In this document: piece by piece, positions 35,015 through 47,240 of the stretch
Layout of the letters: each line of letters opens with the position of its first letter
How positions within the stretch are numbered: position 1 is the first letter of the stretch
Source: Candolleomyces eurysporus
Lineage: Eukaryota; Basidiomycota; Agaricomycetes; Agaricales; Psathyrellaceae
Length of the DNA: 64,000 bases
Direction: 5' to 3'
NCBI GenBank assembly: GCA_027579435.1
Contig: JANBPK010000737.1
Span: 124,001 to 188,000 of the forward strand
Notes under the pieces: model-generated
Told to the model about the DNA's origin: nothing
Databases searched by the model: none
Seen by the model: only the letters and a program-made list of their open reading frames with translations
Made by a program: the position numbers and the translations under genes

Positions 35015-35762
35015 GGGATCGACGGAATGCAAAGACGAAGTGCGCAAAGGGCTTTCAAGAACCTCGGACGATAACAATCGGATGATCCCACGATATTAGC
35101 GTCCGGCTGTTCTCAAGAATCAAGACTAAGGATATGTGCAGCCATGTCCAGTTACACCTCTTCTTCCACACATTTATCCCTCACAACATCGGTTACCAAA
35201 CACGTCCCGTTTCAATATCGCCGTGAACGTGCAGTAAGTGATACCGCTGGCCGGGCGCCGGCTACGGAGTAGCATGCATCAGGCTCCAGGACGAGGACAT
35301 CGAAAACCTGTACAAGCGAGAGACAGAAGTGTTGAGTGAGAAGGCCTGCGGCCTGGGGACGACTCAAGAGTTGAAACGAACCGACGCAGATCAAATTTAC
35401 TCTGCCGCTCGCGACTTGCCCTTCCGCCGACCCCTTTCGTTGCTGTCAGTTCTGTATTTGCATCAGGGCCAGAAGACTGGTGACAGTGACCAGTGACCGG
35501 TGACCATGCAGCTACATACCGCTCCAACGAATCGACGTGAGAGTCACAGTGAGGTACACGGAAACTTGCAAGGGTTATCATTGCCGGTGACTCCCAGTAC
35601 TCAACGACAGGTGCGTGCTACGCGCTTGGTCCAAAGCAGGCTTTCCAACGAACTAGATATGTAGCAATTTTGGTGAAGATTGACTTCAGGGATAGTAACG
35701 AGGACAAAGGAGGTGATAGGGACAGGAAGAGGATCAGCGATAGTTAGATAGATCAATATGGA
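35015..35762. other. Intergenic between array and ARG3
   Basis: About 750 bases. It includes the decayed array promoter, then at 35480-35530 a short run of GTGACC/GTGACA words (GGTGACAGTGACCAGTGACC). No gene is supported. Confidence 0.4.
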
Positions 35763-37002
35763 TCAATCGTCGTCCTCGTCTTCCTTCTTTTGGTCCCTGG
35801 GCGGGAGACCATGGGCCCATTTTCCAAAGAGGTTACTACGAGGNAAAAAAAGGTTCAGGTGAGTCCAAGTTTCCAACTCCAGAGAGGCAAACAAAGAAAG
35901 AACGGAATCCACTCACTCAAACAATGCCATGATCGTCCACTTCCTGTTATCCGCCTCGGGGAACACCAAACTCCTCGGGCCATAAAACACCTCATCATCA
36001 ACCTCGTTCTGCTTCCTCGGCAAGCAATGCATGAACTTCCAATCGGGATTCGCTCCTCCCTCTTCGCACAGCTGCTCCGTCACCTGGTAGCCGTCGAACG
36101 CTTGGAGGCGTTCAGCCTTCTCGGCTTCCTGGCCCATGGAGATCCAGGTATCGGTGACGACGACGTCAGCGCCTTTGACGGCTTCGCGCGGGTCGGTGCC
36201 CCACCAGATGCCCTTGTCGCATCCGAGCTCCTCGACCCTGGACCACACCTCCGTGGGGGNCGCGGTAGGCANGGGGGAGAGGCGACGCGGAGCTGGTGGC
36301 CGAGACGAGGGTAGGTCACCAACATGTCGTTGAGGATGTTGTTGGCGTCGCCGACGTAGGCGATGGTCAAGGGTCGGAGGTCTTGCCAACCGTATTCGGA
36401 GGCGGGTGAGGACTTTCCGGCGAAGAGGTGAGCGTGTTCGTGCAGTGTCAAGAGGTCTGCGAGGATTTGGGTTGGGTGCCAGAGGGAGGAGAGGGCGTTG
36501 AGGACGGGGACTGGGGAGTGTTTTGCGAGTTCCTGGATAACAGAAAAGAATAAATAAAATAGGTCTCAACGAAGAGAAATGGACGTTTCCTTACCTCAAT
36601 CTCAGAGTGGTCTCCGACCCGGGCAAAGATACCTTGACACATCCCACCAATAACCCTGGCAGTATCCCTAGGTGTCTCGTTGACACCCAATTGGATATCA
36701 TCCCTCCCCAAAAACAGCGCACGTCCGCCGAGCAACGTCGCACTCGTCTCAGCAGCCAAACGCGTCCTCGTGCTCCGTTTGGAAAACAGCAAGGCAATGG
36801 TTTTGTTGAAGAGACTTTGGGGAGGGAGCTTTAGTTTTTTGACCTTTTTTGCGGGCAGAGAACCTTGAGGCACGAGCCATGGCTGCGAGAGCTGCTTCAG
36901 CCTCAAGGAGTGCCGCAAGGTTTGTTCGATCTGGGGGACGGTTAGGTCTGCCAGCGTCATTAAGTGGGGGACGGTCTTTTGAGCAACCACCCGGGAGGCC
37001 AT
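35763..37002 (-). CDS. ARG3: Ornithine carbamoyltransferase
   Basis: Makes citrulline from ornithine and carbamoyl phosphate in arginine biosynthesis. Three exons (37002-36595, 36532-35917, 35835-35763); with two surplus Ns near 36260-36272 removed the protein is 364 residues. The carbamoyl-phosphate site is seen in [15 protein letters not shown] and [13 protein letters not shown]; the ornithine domain has [15 protein letters not shown] and FMHCLPRK with the catalytic HCLP cysteine. The last exon, found by splicing, adds [18 protein letters not shown] and an acidic end. An N-terminal mitochondrial presequence is not obvious ([20 protein letters not shown]), so the compartment is uncertain. 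Expression would be expected under general amino-acid control, but I did not find a clear TGACTC site close to the start. Confidence 0.95.
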
Positions 37003-39391
37003 GCTGGACGAATGGAAGAGGGGTAAAGGAACTAATGTGAGGAGAAGGAGAATTAAAAGCAGAAGCTGAAATGACTCGAGTCAGAGTACTCCCTGACCTT
37101 CCCACTGTCCAAAGGGTCGGCCGACGTTGTTGGGCTCCTGTTTGGCTCTGGCGCTCGGCTTCTCCCGCTGTCCCGCCCTTTGCCTCTTTTGGCCACAGAG
37201 CGGGCTCGGCGCGCCTGACCCTAACCCTCTATTCAGGCAGTGGCTTTGTCCTGGATCCTTCGCTTCGAGTCCTCCTTGTCGAAAAACGCGCCGATAAAAC
37301 TCTGAGATGCAAAGGCTTTCAGGCGAGTACGGTTTATGAAAACATACTTGCCAGCTGATACGATATTTCTCCAATTTAGACAAGCTTCTTTGTCCAAGTT
37401 ATTATGTATTACGTTCATTCAGTTCACCCCGCCTATCACCCTGGTCGTTCCGCGTACCGTTACTGCGTCACCAAATGGCCAGTTATACAGAAAACGTGGG
37501 TCTAACCAGACAACACCATGAAATTTCGGGGTAAAACTGCAAGGCATACAACATACAACGGTCCTCAAGGATGAAGAGGGGTCAACCATCAACGCTAATC
37601 CCAAACGCAACGCCACTTTGACCGGACCATCCAAGACGGCTAATAAAACGAAGGTCTATCGATGCTAAAGACGATGGGATAGCCAAGGGCGAGGGGGGCC
37701 AGGACGATGAAGAAAGAAAGCAAACCAAGGCGCATCGGTGAAGACGGGCGGGCGATGTCAACTCTGGCTCGAAGACGCGTTGTAGTTGGCTCGCTGGTGT
37801 GCTCCCACCACAAATAGCAGCCCCGGCACCAGGAAGAATTTTCAGGCAAGTAGGGGTCGATGAAGCAGCTGGTACAAGGAAGGAGGATGTGGGCGCCTCG
37901 TTGTCGTCGTCCATCGACTGCCCGGGGTTTACAGTGAGTCCGCCGTGCATACCTCCTGTCGATGAGCGCTGGTGCTCAAACACCCACCCGCTGTGTCCAC
38001 AGTCTATCCTCCAGACACAACCGGCGGGGGCATTTCCTCAAAGTTAATTGAAGATACCCATCGCTTCTCCAGCCGAACCAAAGCACGACAACCTCGCGGA
38101 GAACGAGACTCTCGGTCTCCCAAGAAAAATTCTCCCAACAATCCGGATCCCACCCTCGAGGAAAACGCGCCCAACACACAGGGTTAGGTGCATCACCCCA
38201 GCGCTCAGTCTTCACACAGGCTCGGCGGAGACCCTCAAACAGAGTCTGTTATTTCATTAGACTTCAAGACCCAGAACCGAATTAAATCGACATGAGGAGA
38301 ATTACCGACCCTCGCCCAGCGTCTAGACCTAGACCCTTCATCTCACCGGCTCTATCTGGTCGCCCGGTGTACATCCCTCCACCTTCGTCACAGGGTAGGT
38401 GTGGGTCCTCCATCAATCCATATCCAGCAGAGCGAGAAGTTAAAAACATGAGGCCTGAAGCTTCCTGAACCGAGCAGACGAAACACGCATACTATATGGA
38501 CACGCGGTGGTGGAGAATGTGATGCCCATGAAGAGATGGATATGGATATAACCAGGCGTGAAGAGCAAGACCCAGCCTAAAAAGATATTTTTTNGTGCGC
38601 GCCGCAACGAGTACGAATCGTGCAATTCAAACAAAAAGAAAAGAATGCCGGTCATGGTAAACCCCTCCATTCATTTCGTCATATCATATTAACGGGGTAG
38701 ATTGCCAGGAGATACACGGACTCTTTCATTTCGCTGACACTGCCAAGAGGGGAAAGATAGTCGAGGGCATGTTGAAGTTAGGCGCCCAAAAAACTTCCAG
38801 GTCGGACCATCCCAGAGCCCGAGCCTGGCCACAAGCACGGCGGCAGTGGATGCATCGATGGATCGTATCGGCGTTAGGGAAGACTGTGAATAGGACAGGA
38901 CCAACACACCAGGAAGAAGACCCGAAATTATTAGGCAGGATGGGCACAAGGAACTGCAAACACCAAGTTGGATTGTTGAATAATGCAGTAGTAGCCTATA
39001 AGTGAAAGGTAAGCCCATTCATAATACGCATCGTTTCGACAATTCACATCTTTACCCCTAGATTGATTTCCAGGTACCACAGTTTCCGAGGACGTACCAT
39101 GTACAACCTCTGGGTGAAGTCATGCACACCTTTACCTCTTGGGGCGTATTCATGCACACCTTTGCCCATCCGGCGGAAACGGCCCATGTTTCGAGGAGAA
39201 AGGCACAGTCTCGCAGCCAAGAATGGGAACGTCAATCCCTATCGCAGGCCGCCAGGAACGACGGGTGGCGAGCATCGAGGTGCACGTCATAACCTCGGCG
39301 GCCTCTGACCCAAATCGGTTCAGTTTTATAAGAACCGAAACGAGGCCAAGGCTCAGTCAGTGTCTGACAGCGTTCGGACCCGCTTTTACGC
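37003..39391. other. Gene-poor region, one possible secreted-peptide frame
   Basis: About 2.4 kb. On minus, MRLGLLSFFIVLAPLALGYP (start about 37735) looks like a signal peptide and cleavage region, but the frame stops at 37640 and I could not build further exons. CATGCACACCTTT occurs twice 30 bases apart near 39121-39163. No other gene is supported. Confidence 0.35.
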
Positions 39392-39850
39392 CGTGCAGGT
39401 AGAGGAGAGACAGATGTCTATATCGCACCGATGGGCCGCACTGAAGGACCTTGGCAAATGAGGCTGATTCATCTGAGCGGGTAGGTTCTTTTGTTGCTCG
39501 GCGCTAGCGTCCACTGAGTCGTCGATCGTGAATTACCAGGGTCTGCTGCACCTTGTACAGGAAGAGGAAACGTCAAACCACACCGAAGGTCCGCNCTGAA
39601 GGAATTGACAAACGAGGCTGATTCATGGGAGCAGGTAGGTTTCTTCCTTCCCGACGCTAGCGTCCACTGAGTCGCCGATCGTAGATTCCCAGGGCCTGCT
39701 ACACGCCGTACAGGAAGAGAAAAGGTCTAGCCATACCGAAGGTCCGCAATAAAGGCATTTGGCAAACGAGGCTGACAAGCCTTGCGTGTAGGTTCCTTTC
39801 TTTATTCGGCACTAGCGTCCACTGAGTCGTCGATCGTAGATTTCCAGGAA
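39392..39850. repeat. Three tandem ~150-bp repeats with exon/intron-like structure
   Basis: Three imperfect units start at about 39392, 39555 and 39708. Each contains, in order, a GTACAGGAAGAG-type start, a CCGAAGGTCCGC-type block, AAACGAGGCTGA, then GTAGGTTCYTT, GCTAGCGTCCACTGAGTCG, CGATCGTAGATTYCCAG. The GTAGGT and TTYCCAG ends look like a short intron donor and acceptor, so each unit resembles one exon plus one intron. The presumed exon parts carry no consistent open frame, so a decayed repetitive gene or non-coding transcript is more likely than a protein gene. Confidence 0.7.
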
Positions 39851-40000
39851 CACGGGGTTGCGTCCAGAGAACACGAGCCGCCTCCAAAGTAATTGTCATT
39901 GAAGGCGGAGCAAAAAAAAAAAAGATGAATCAGGATCCTGAGACGCCTCGCAAATGAGGCTATTAATCTCCTTCGCCTGCAGGCTAGAGAAAGGCGCCAA

Positions 40001-40705
40001 GGTCTAGTGCGAGTCTATTCCAACAGAACGGGAAGGACGCGTACCTAGATCAAGGAATGTAGCATGCAGCGTCCGGCACTGTGCTTTGAGACTGAGGAGA
40101 AGACGTCAAGCGAGCCAGTCTGCAACCCAGGTTCTTGGCTATCAAAAGGCTATATCCCCGTCGATGTTGCGGATGCCGGTGATATGAAAGCAAAGGTGAG
40201 TAAAACGACCTATATGGTGATATTGCAATTTGCATACATACCTGGCTGACTGATTGTTCGGGCGTATGGTCTTTTTGGCCGACCATCGTCTTTTAGACGA
40301 TTCGATGATGTTTTAATTTCCTGGATCTGACCATTTCCGGAAACGTTGGAGAGTCAAGATCTAATCCGAGTCTATCCCAACAGAACGGGAACGACGCGTA
40401 CGTAGACCGAGGAAATGTGGCACGCGGTGGCCGGCGCTGTGCCTTGAGACTGAGAAGACATCAGGACCCAGTCTGCAACCCAGGTTCTTGGCTAAGAACA
40501 GGCTACATCTCCCTCGATTTTGGGGGTGCTGGTGATATGAGTCCAAAGGTGAGTAACGACCGATATAGTGATATTGCGTTTCTCATACATACCTGGCTAG
40601 CGTATTGTTCGGCGTCCGGTTTTTTTCGGCCTCCCATCATCCTTCAGACAGTGCGATGGAGTTTTAATTTCCTGGATTTGAAATCTCCCAGCAGCGTTGT
40701 TGGTT
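40001..40705. repeat. Two tandem ~350-bp repeats
   Basis: Units at about 40001-40355 and 40356-40705 share AGTCTATYCCAACAGAACGGGA, the CTGCAACCCAGGTTCTTGGC block, GGTGATATGA, AAAGGTGAGTAA and TCATACATACCTGGCT. Each ends with GTTTTAATTTCCTGGAT. The AAAGGTGAGTAA junction again looks like a splice donor. A seven-base deletion in the second unit changes the frame across the conserved block, so selection for a protein is not apparent. The block follows the 150-bp repeats after about 150 bases of other sequence. Confidence 0.75.
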
Positions 40706-42910
40706 TGCCTATCCTGTCCAGGGCAAGGGCATCCGACATGTGTTGGGACTGGCGTATGGCATACCGGGGAACCCGACACGAGTAAAGGCACGAATTTCTG
40801 GACGGTACGATGGCTCGAGGAATAGTTGGAGTCGATCTTGGGGGGTTACATTCCGACATCCTGAAGGTTGCCACGAGCTGGCGAGGTTGTTGACCGTCCA
40901 GAGTCTCTTAGAGCTCCCCGCTGCTAGAGCTCTCGAGCCAGGACCCGAGCCTGGGCTCCACGTCGATCCACTGCAAGCGCTTGCCGTAGATCGACTTGGG
41001 ATCCCGTCCCATCCCGCCGGAACTTTGCAACCCCGCAGCCACAACAGCACATGACACCATGATGCTCTGCTAGGATTGAAAACTCAGCGAACCCCCGCCT
41101 ACCCCCATTCAGAGCATTATTCTGGCATTCATTGGGTCAAGGTCATGTTGCGGGGGTCTAGAACGACCGACGTAGACAATCGCAATCTTGTCACGGTTAT
41201 CACCCATTCGTCACCCCTGGAGGAAGATCATTCCCCAAACTGGACGACCCCGTCGCGTTTGACGCATGCCCTTCTCCCCTTGTTGAATTAGCCGTAGGAG
41301 CGACGCAAGCATGGGCATACAACCACGTCACAAGCCCACAACCGCTGTTGACGTAGACTTGACGCGAGAGGACGAAGTAGGGGGAAGTGGGGTGCACGAC
41401 TCGGAAGAAGACGATGATGGTGTTGAAGAAGCAACCAGCCTAACGAAATGAGCTGGATCTCAGATCTCTCCTCCCTCCCTCCGTCTCCCTCCGTCTCTCT
41501 CCGTGTCTCCTCTACTGCTCGTTTTCTCGAGGCTCGCTTCGCGCCATGGCCTTGCCTGGATTACTTCCATTGCCCTTAAAATCCATAAAACTGGGTATTA
41601 TTGGTTGGTCGCCGTCCATTTAATTTCGTCGTCGACATCAATTCCGAGTTGATTATTCTCCATGACCGAGATGAAGGGGATGAAGGACTGTTGGTCATGC
41701 AATGTTGCATATGCCTGCCTCGCTTTTCCAGGGCCCTGTTATGATCATGAATGATCATGGCTCCTTTCCCCTGCCTTGCCGACCACGTTCAGCGCACGCA
41801 TGGGCAAGCGATACAGAGCGGATGGCGTTGGTGATTGTGGCGAAAATGTCAATATTGCGCGGGTTTGGAGGCCTGGACACGTTGAATATATTTCAAATTC
41901 GTGGCGTCTCGTGGTGACAGTGGGGGCGAAAATTGTGTGCCGCCAAAGACGGATGGACGAACGGAGTTTGAAGGAGAGCGAGCGCACAGCAGCGGGGCGC
42001 GTGGATCTGAATAATTGTGGTTGAGAAACCGAGAGAGGGAACGGTATCGGATTCAGGGTGTTGGACTAGTCTGGGGGCAAAGGTTATTTCTAGACGAGCC
42101 AATGGGGAAATTTGAGGGTCCTTATGTCGAAGGATCGTTTGGAAGAGGCATTGCGATTTGGTAAACAAGAAACGGGGGTTCGCTCCTTTTCGCTCGTTTT
42201 TTCTTTTGTTCGCTTCTAATTCAGTTGTCACCGAGAACGTCTCGGACACGGAAAAAACAACGCACCACGCCTGTGCCCTTGCAATTGGCAGGCTGGAACG
42301 TTGGTTCTCCCTATCTCTTGTTCTAGACCTCCCTCGGTAGAAAGCACATTGGTGATAGAAAGAGAAGGTTGGGCAAATATCAAAAAATGCGTATGTGGGT
42401 AAGAATGTCTTGTGGTTTCGCCAATGATCTCGTGTTGATGCCTGTTTTCCGTTCAATTAGGCCGTTTGCTCGACACCGCTCGCTACCTCTTCCTTCTTCC
42501 TCTGCCGGAATAGTTTCCCGCCAATTCAACGGGGCGAAATCCGTGTTGAATTTTCCACACCCATCGATTGCCAGCAATGAAGCAATGAGCACCTGGCCTT
42601 TCGTAATACACCAGCCTCCTTGCGGCTGCGCACTTCTTCTCCGTTTATCTGGAGCACAATGTAACTCTAATTTAACCAGACCCTTCACATGAATACCGGA
42701 TTGGCTTGAAGAGCGAAAGATCAGCAAAGCTAGCTGTACTACACCTTGCAGCCTTACAGCACCTCCTGCCTGGTCTCCACAGAATCCCATTAAAGGCGTT
42801 GGCACGCTGACTCGCTCATTCAACACACCCTCTGGCTTAGAGAGCCATCCCCGCCTACATATACTATACAGCTCATGGCTGGATATTCACATCACCTTCC
42901 TTCGTTCACG
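40706..42910. other. Gene-poor region with CT-rich microsatellite
   Basis: About 2.2 kb. A CT-rich tract lies at 41461-41515 (CTCCCTCCGTCTCCCTCCG type). The minus frame at 41893-42456 is long but has no domain, codon bias or splice support. The 3' end serves as promoter for the gene at 42911; TACATATACTATACAG at 42853-42868 may act as a TATA-type element about 45-60 bases before the ATG. Confidence 0.35.
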
Positions 42911-43573
42911 ATGGCTCTCACCTCGCCCACTGCTAAGAATTTGCATATCAACCCCTCTTCTGGAGGCTGGGACTCCTTGGTGAGTGGTATTTGCGCCTAG
43001 ACGATCTCTTGGGACTTATTCTTCAGCTACAGAGAACTATCGACGAGCGCGTCGAGATGCCCTTGGGCGAAGGCTCAGACTCAGACTTCTTCAACGACGA
43101 AGGGGAAGACGACTCGGACTCACTCTATGTACAGTCTTTTCTCCTCACGGACTGGGTGTGCCCACCGACATGACGTGGCCCTGGTTCTCCCCCCCTCGAC
43201 CTATAGGAGCGGCCTAGGATTGAGATTTCAGAACCCTTCTGGGACGACGACTATGATTTTCAAACCGATTCATCTGAGATATCGGACGCACAAGTGGATC
43301 GTCACAGCGCGCAGCCCAGGGCTCAGGCTGCAGGGTCTCACTTCCAGGAATCCGATGATCATCGAGAGGTCAAGGGCCTTCTATCTCGCTTGCAAGCCAT
43401 CCTTCGGCTGCCTTCATTCGATTTTAAGGTGCGTTTCGTTTCCGCCACAGTAGTCCATCATCCCTTCGGTGTTCGCGTATTGACCTCAGGTTTCGTTCTT
43501 TCTTCAGAACGCCCTTCCAGCACTGCTCCGCTGGCTGTCGATGAAGTTGACTTGGCCTCGGTCTCGGTTTTGA
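42911..43573 (+). CDS. Small acidic hypothetical protein, four exons
   Basis: Not recognised. Four exons (42911-42979, 43027-43128, 43207-43428, 43508-43573) all join in phase zero, giving 152 residues. It begins MALTSPTAKNLHINPSSGGW, then a very acidic middle (GSDSDFFNDEGEDDSDSLYE, then EPFWDDDYDF), and ends with a basic amphipathic segment: VKGLLSRLQAILRLPSFDF, then ALPALLRWLSMKLTWPR. Phase-zero introns throughout and the tidy acidic-to-basic layout support a real gene. No signal peptide is seen. Charge layout could fit a nuclear or protein-binding role, which is speculation. Confidence 0.6.
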
Positions 43574-44665
43574 CCTGAGCTTCTCTTGTCAACCGTCGGC
43601 GAGATATGACACAATACGCCCCCTTCGCTTGTTTCAAGCGTTTCGAGTTCTTCGTTCTTCCTGCGCAGCTTCTTGACATCATCCCTTCTTCTTCCAGGCG
43701 CAGGCCGTTTTGCCGTCCACTCAAATCCTTTCTTTTCTTCTGCTTTCCAATTCGTTCATTCGTTGCTTTCTTTGTCTTAGTACTGCAGAACATTCTCAAT
43801 GCGAACAATATTCCCTTTCGTTCTCCAACATACCCTTCCTTGCTACAGCTCCTTCCCCTCAAGTGTGATTCACTCGATGAGATGAATTCTTCTCTCCGGG
43901 TTGAGGCTTTGACCAGGAGCGTGACCGTTTCGCTCAGCATCCAGCCGCGACACAGATGTACGGGCTTCAGCCGTTAGTTTGCTTGCTCAAGGCCTGCATA
44001 TCGAGCCCAGTCGCGCGCATGAATGACGACATATTACTGCCTGCCCCATGGATGGCCAGTTGCAACTTGAGGCAGAGTTAGCCGACCGTCCGTCCAATGA
44101 CGATTTCTCGCAAAATCAAATGATGCGGACGCCGTGCCACCACCTCAGGGACGACTAGTGCTTCCGTTCTGCAGGCGTATGTATGCCTGTAAGTCATATT
44201 TAAATGAATGCGCAGTTAGTCCAAATTGATTGCCCAACCGTTATCGAACATTTATTACATAGTTTAGGCTGAACGGGACAAGTCTAGAGAGGAAATCGGG
44301 CCCGGCGCAGCGTGACTTTTGTCTCAAGGAGTGTTGTGCACGGTTCGGCAGAATTGTGCGTGATTGAATATGGAACAGATGATCACATTATTATGCAAAG
44401 TTAAGGTGAGCTCGGGTCAAAGATTGACGATCTACCACTTACTTGAGTTCTCAAGCTTGAAGGGGGTGGCAGGGTGAAGACAATAAATCGCCCGCTCATC
44501 TCGGCCTGCGAATGCACGTCCTTCCAGGATCCGACAAAAAATAATCATAGCAGCTAGCGTCCTCCTTGACCATCACTTACTCTCTCTCAGTCATCCGTTT
44601 GACTCGGAGGGTCCGGTATCGTGGAGTTGCGGCCGAGGGGAGGGAGGGAGAACTAGACTCTTGAG
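43574..44665. other. Intergenic, no gene supported
   Basis: About 1.1 kb. Two overlapping frames (43606-43977 plus, 43458-43940 minus) are compositional artefacts of a pyrimidine-rich stretch. Nothing else was seen. Confidence 0.35.
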
Positions 44666-46100
44666 CTAGAGCAGGGATACCTTTTGGGGAATGAGGCTTG
44701 AGCCATACCTACCGTCTGCTGCATGGCTCCACAAATAGTAAGAACAGACTTCAAGATGGGCATAGACACCCAACATGGAGAGGTTGCTTCTAGGCGGAAG
44801 ACCGTGTTGGCACGATCGTAAAGTCCGGCAATGAGGTGAACCCAAAATTCGAACTGCGTGCCGTCCTTTGGCTAATGCTGATTGAGATAATTGGCGGATG
44901 AGGGCACACGCAACGCGTTGCTTTGGGTAAGGTCCCAATCCTGCAACATGAAGAAGCTGAGTTTTCTGCTGCCGAGATCCTTGAGGTTTGGTTCATCAGT
45001 CCATCCCTTGATGGCTGCAGGCAGAGAGCGCTCAGACAGGAAGTTGGCTGTGGAGCCCATTTGTTGAAGGGGGACAGGTAGGGGATGTAAAAGACGCGCT
45101 ACGCTTGAACACGCACCGAGTGAGACGACAATGGGCCGTCGCTCACATCATCCATGGCTGTGTGCTGTGTCATGCCTACGCATAATATAAGAACCGATAA
45201 GCGGCGAAGTTCCCTATGGGCGACGGATTCAGCCTCCAAGCACTTAGTTCGACGAGACCGGCCCTGACGTAGTCGTCAAGGAGGTCGTAAGCTCCCTCTG
45301 GCGGAGATGTAAGCCCACGACAAGGTACCCTGGCTCCGGGGAGAAGGGCTCGCCGAACATTGAGGGATCTTCTCTTGCCAACAAACAAATTGTCGTCGCC
45401 AATGTCTCTGCCAAGCCGAGCAAAGGCCTGCGTTTTGTGCTTTGGATCGACGGATCGCAAACAAGCACTGTCCCGAATATCGCATCCAAATGACCAGGCA
45501 AGGTTATATCATCTAAAAGGGCGCCGGGGTGTGATTAAATCGAGTGTGATATGCTCCACTCCCTTCCGTCCGCACTGATGAGTGCATAGGTTTGACCAGT
45601 TATCGCCAACCCAAGAACAGATCCAGGGTGAGTTTACGTGAGACGCTGCTGCTTCATACAGATCATCGATTGCAGAACGGCCGAATTTAGGTCAACGACT
45701 TTGACTTCGCCGGTTCTTGCGAATTACTCCCAGCGGATGTGATCGGTATTGACGCTGTTGCGATAAAACCATTCATGGTGATCTGGAGGTAGCGTCGCCT
45801 CCAGCCGCGTTCTGGAGAAAAAGCTCCGGTTCCTGTCGACTTGGCTTCCGAGGTATAGATGCAGTGGTTTCAGGCGATGGTAAAAGAGCATTCCTAGCGC
45901 TGAGGGCTGAAGAGACAACAGTGGGCAAGGGACATTGCACAGTTGGTGAAGCTTTTCCGGCGGTCGCTGTTCAGAAACGGGTTTAACGGAATGCAGACAA
46001 TGTCGGGTCCCGACCGCGGTAACCAAGAAATCGGCGAGTATGTTCGAAGAGTGGTCCACATCGAGTCAATCCAAAGCTTCCGCTCCCAGAACGGCAATGT
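44666..46100 (-). pseudogene. Unresolved, probably degenerate coding region
   Basis: Several minus-strand segments look protein-coding but sit in different frames, and I could not join them all by plausible introns. In order from the 5' side: LGSQVDRNRSFFSRTRLEAT near 45810, PEPGYLVVGLHLRQRELTTS near 45300, MGSTANFLSERSLPAAIKGW at 45060 with MLQDWDLTQSNALRVPSSAN shortly after, and GVYAHLEVCSYYLWSHAADG near 44720. The last two, with a short gap between, could be one spliced gene (about 45060-44666) with a conserved look. No domain name can be given. A decayed gene or two adjacent genes are both possible. Confidence 0.3.
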
Positions 46101-47240
46101 TATTGAGAAAAGGCGTGGCCTCGTTCATCTGAACCTCCTTTAGGACGCACATGTTGCTCGTTGAATCATACTGGATAAAAGTTCTTGAGCCCGACCAAAA
46201 GAAATTGGAAAGCAAACTCATCTGTGGGGGAATTGACTCGACTTGAAGCCAGGCGAGAAGCTCGCTTTACGGAGCGATTGAATATATTTGACGTTGCCGG
46301 TCTCTTGCAGCCTGTCAATGTCGATGATGAGGACGAAGAAATGCATTCTGGATTCCGACCTGCCACATCGGACTTTGAAAGCGGACCGGCTCAGACGACG
46401 TACCATCGTGAATTTTCGTCTGAGTCTCAAGGAATGCCATGGACCATGGTTCAGAAATGTGCGCGATTGAATAGACAATCACGCTAGAATATTTACACAG
46501 TCAAGTTATCGTTCGTCCGGGTCGAATATCTACTACAGAATGGCAGCTGGTACAGTAAAGCCAACTTTAGTCCTCCTGGGTATCCTCCCCAATTACGAAG
46601 AACAAAGAGGGCTACTCCTGCTTCGCATCCGAGGGCAGTTGCTGACTCGTAAAAAGGCATCTATTCATACAACGAATGTGGGATATTGTGCAGCATGTGC
46701 GCAGTGTTAAATACAAATGTCCTTATAATAATGATAATAAATGAGAAGGGGTTGCGGAGTGGCCGAATGATGATCAGCGTCGATTGGCGGTGCTCGTTGG
46801 CTTCTTTGCAGGGTGGGTCACCTGCGCTGACTCGGTAGGAAGAGACCGTTTATAGAGGGATTCCGGCCACTTGACAGTAGCGACGTCGGACCGTGGAGGC
46901 CCAAAGGCTTCTGACTCGGGATCACGGTCAATTGCGCTTGACTGGGATTCGGATCCAAAAAACGGCGGCCACAGAGGTGGAAATGCGGCTGGAACGGTAG
47001 GGGGTGTCTGAGGCAACGGGTCAATCTGCGAGGTCGGTGGTGATGGGGTTATAGCCTGGGATAAGGAACCAAACCCATTAAGGGCACGCAACTGCTGCTG
47101 GGGAGGTGAGTTCGAGGAGCGGACTGATTCGGAAGGTCAGTTGACTGGAGTCAGTGGTTAAGAGGGTTAAGGCGTACCGTCTAAAGTGTTCACGACCTGA
47201 GCACCTCCCTTTGACTGCCAGATGCACCTCCAAATGAAAT
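46101..47240. other. Mixed region, possible stray exons
   Basis: A plus frame at 46185-46487 (LTRLEARREARFTERLNIFD, acidic middle) has no ATG and no clear upstream exon. A Pro-rich minus frame at 46774-47091 (ITPSPPTSQIDPLPQTPPTV) follows a good acceptor (TTATCCCAG) and could be an alternative 3' exon of the DUF6533 gene at 47241-48853. Neither is confirmed. Confidence 0.3.

Noticed and set aside
39392..40705. CRISPR-like or satellite array
   Set aside because: Too few, too long and too diverged units with no spacer pattern; and the genome is eukaryotic.
41893..42456. 187-codon minus-strand frame
   Set aside because: No recognisable motif, mixed basic composition, and no paralog or exon neighbours; likely chance in a region with few stops.
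43458..43940. 160-codon Lys/Glu/Arg-rich minus frame
   Set aside because: Antisense of a pyrimidine-rich stretch that overlaps the end of the small acidic gene; composition explains it.
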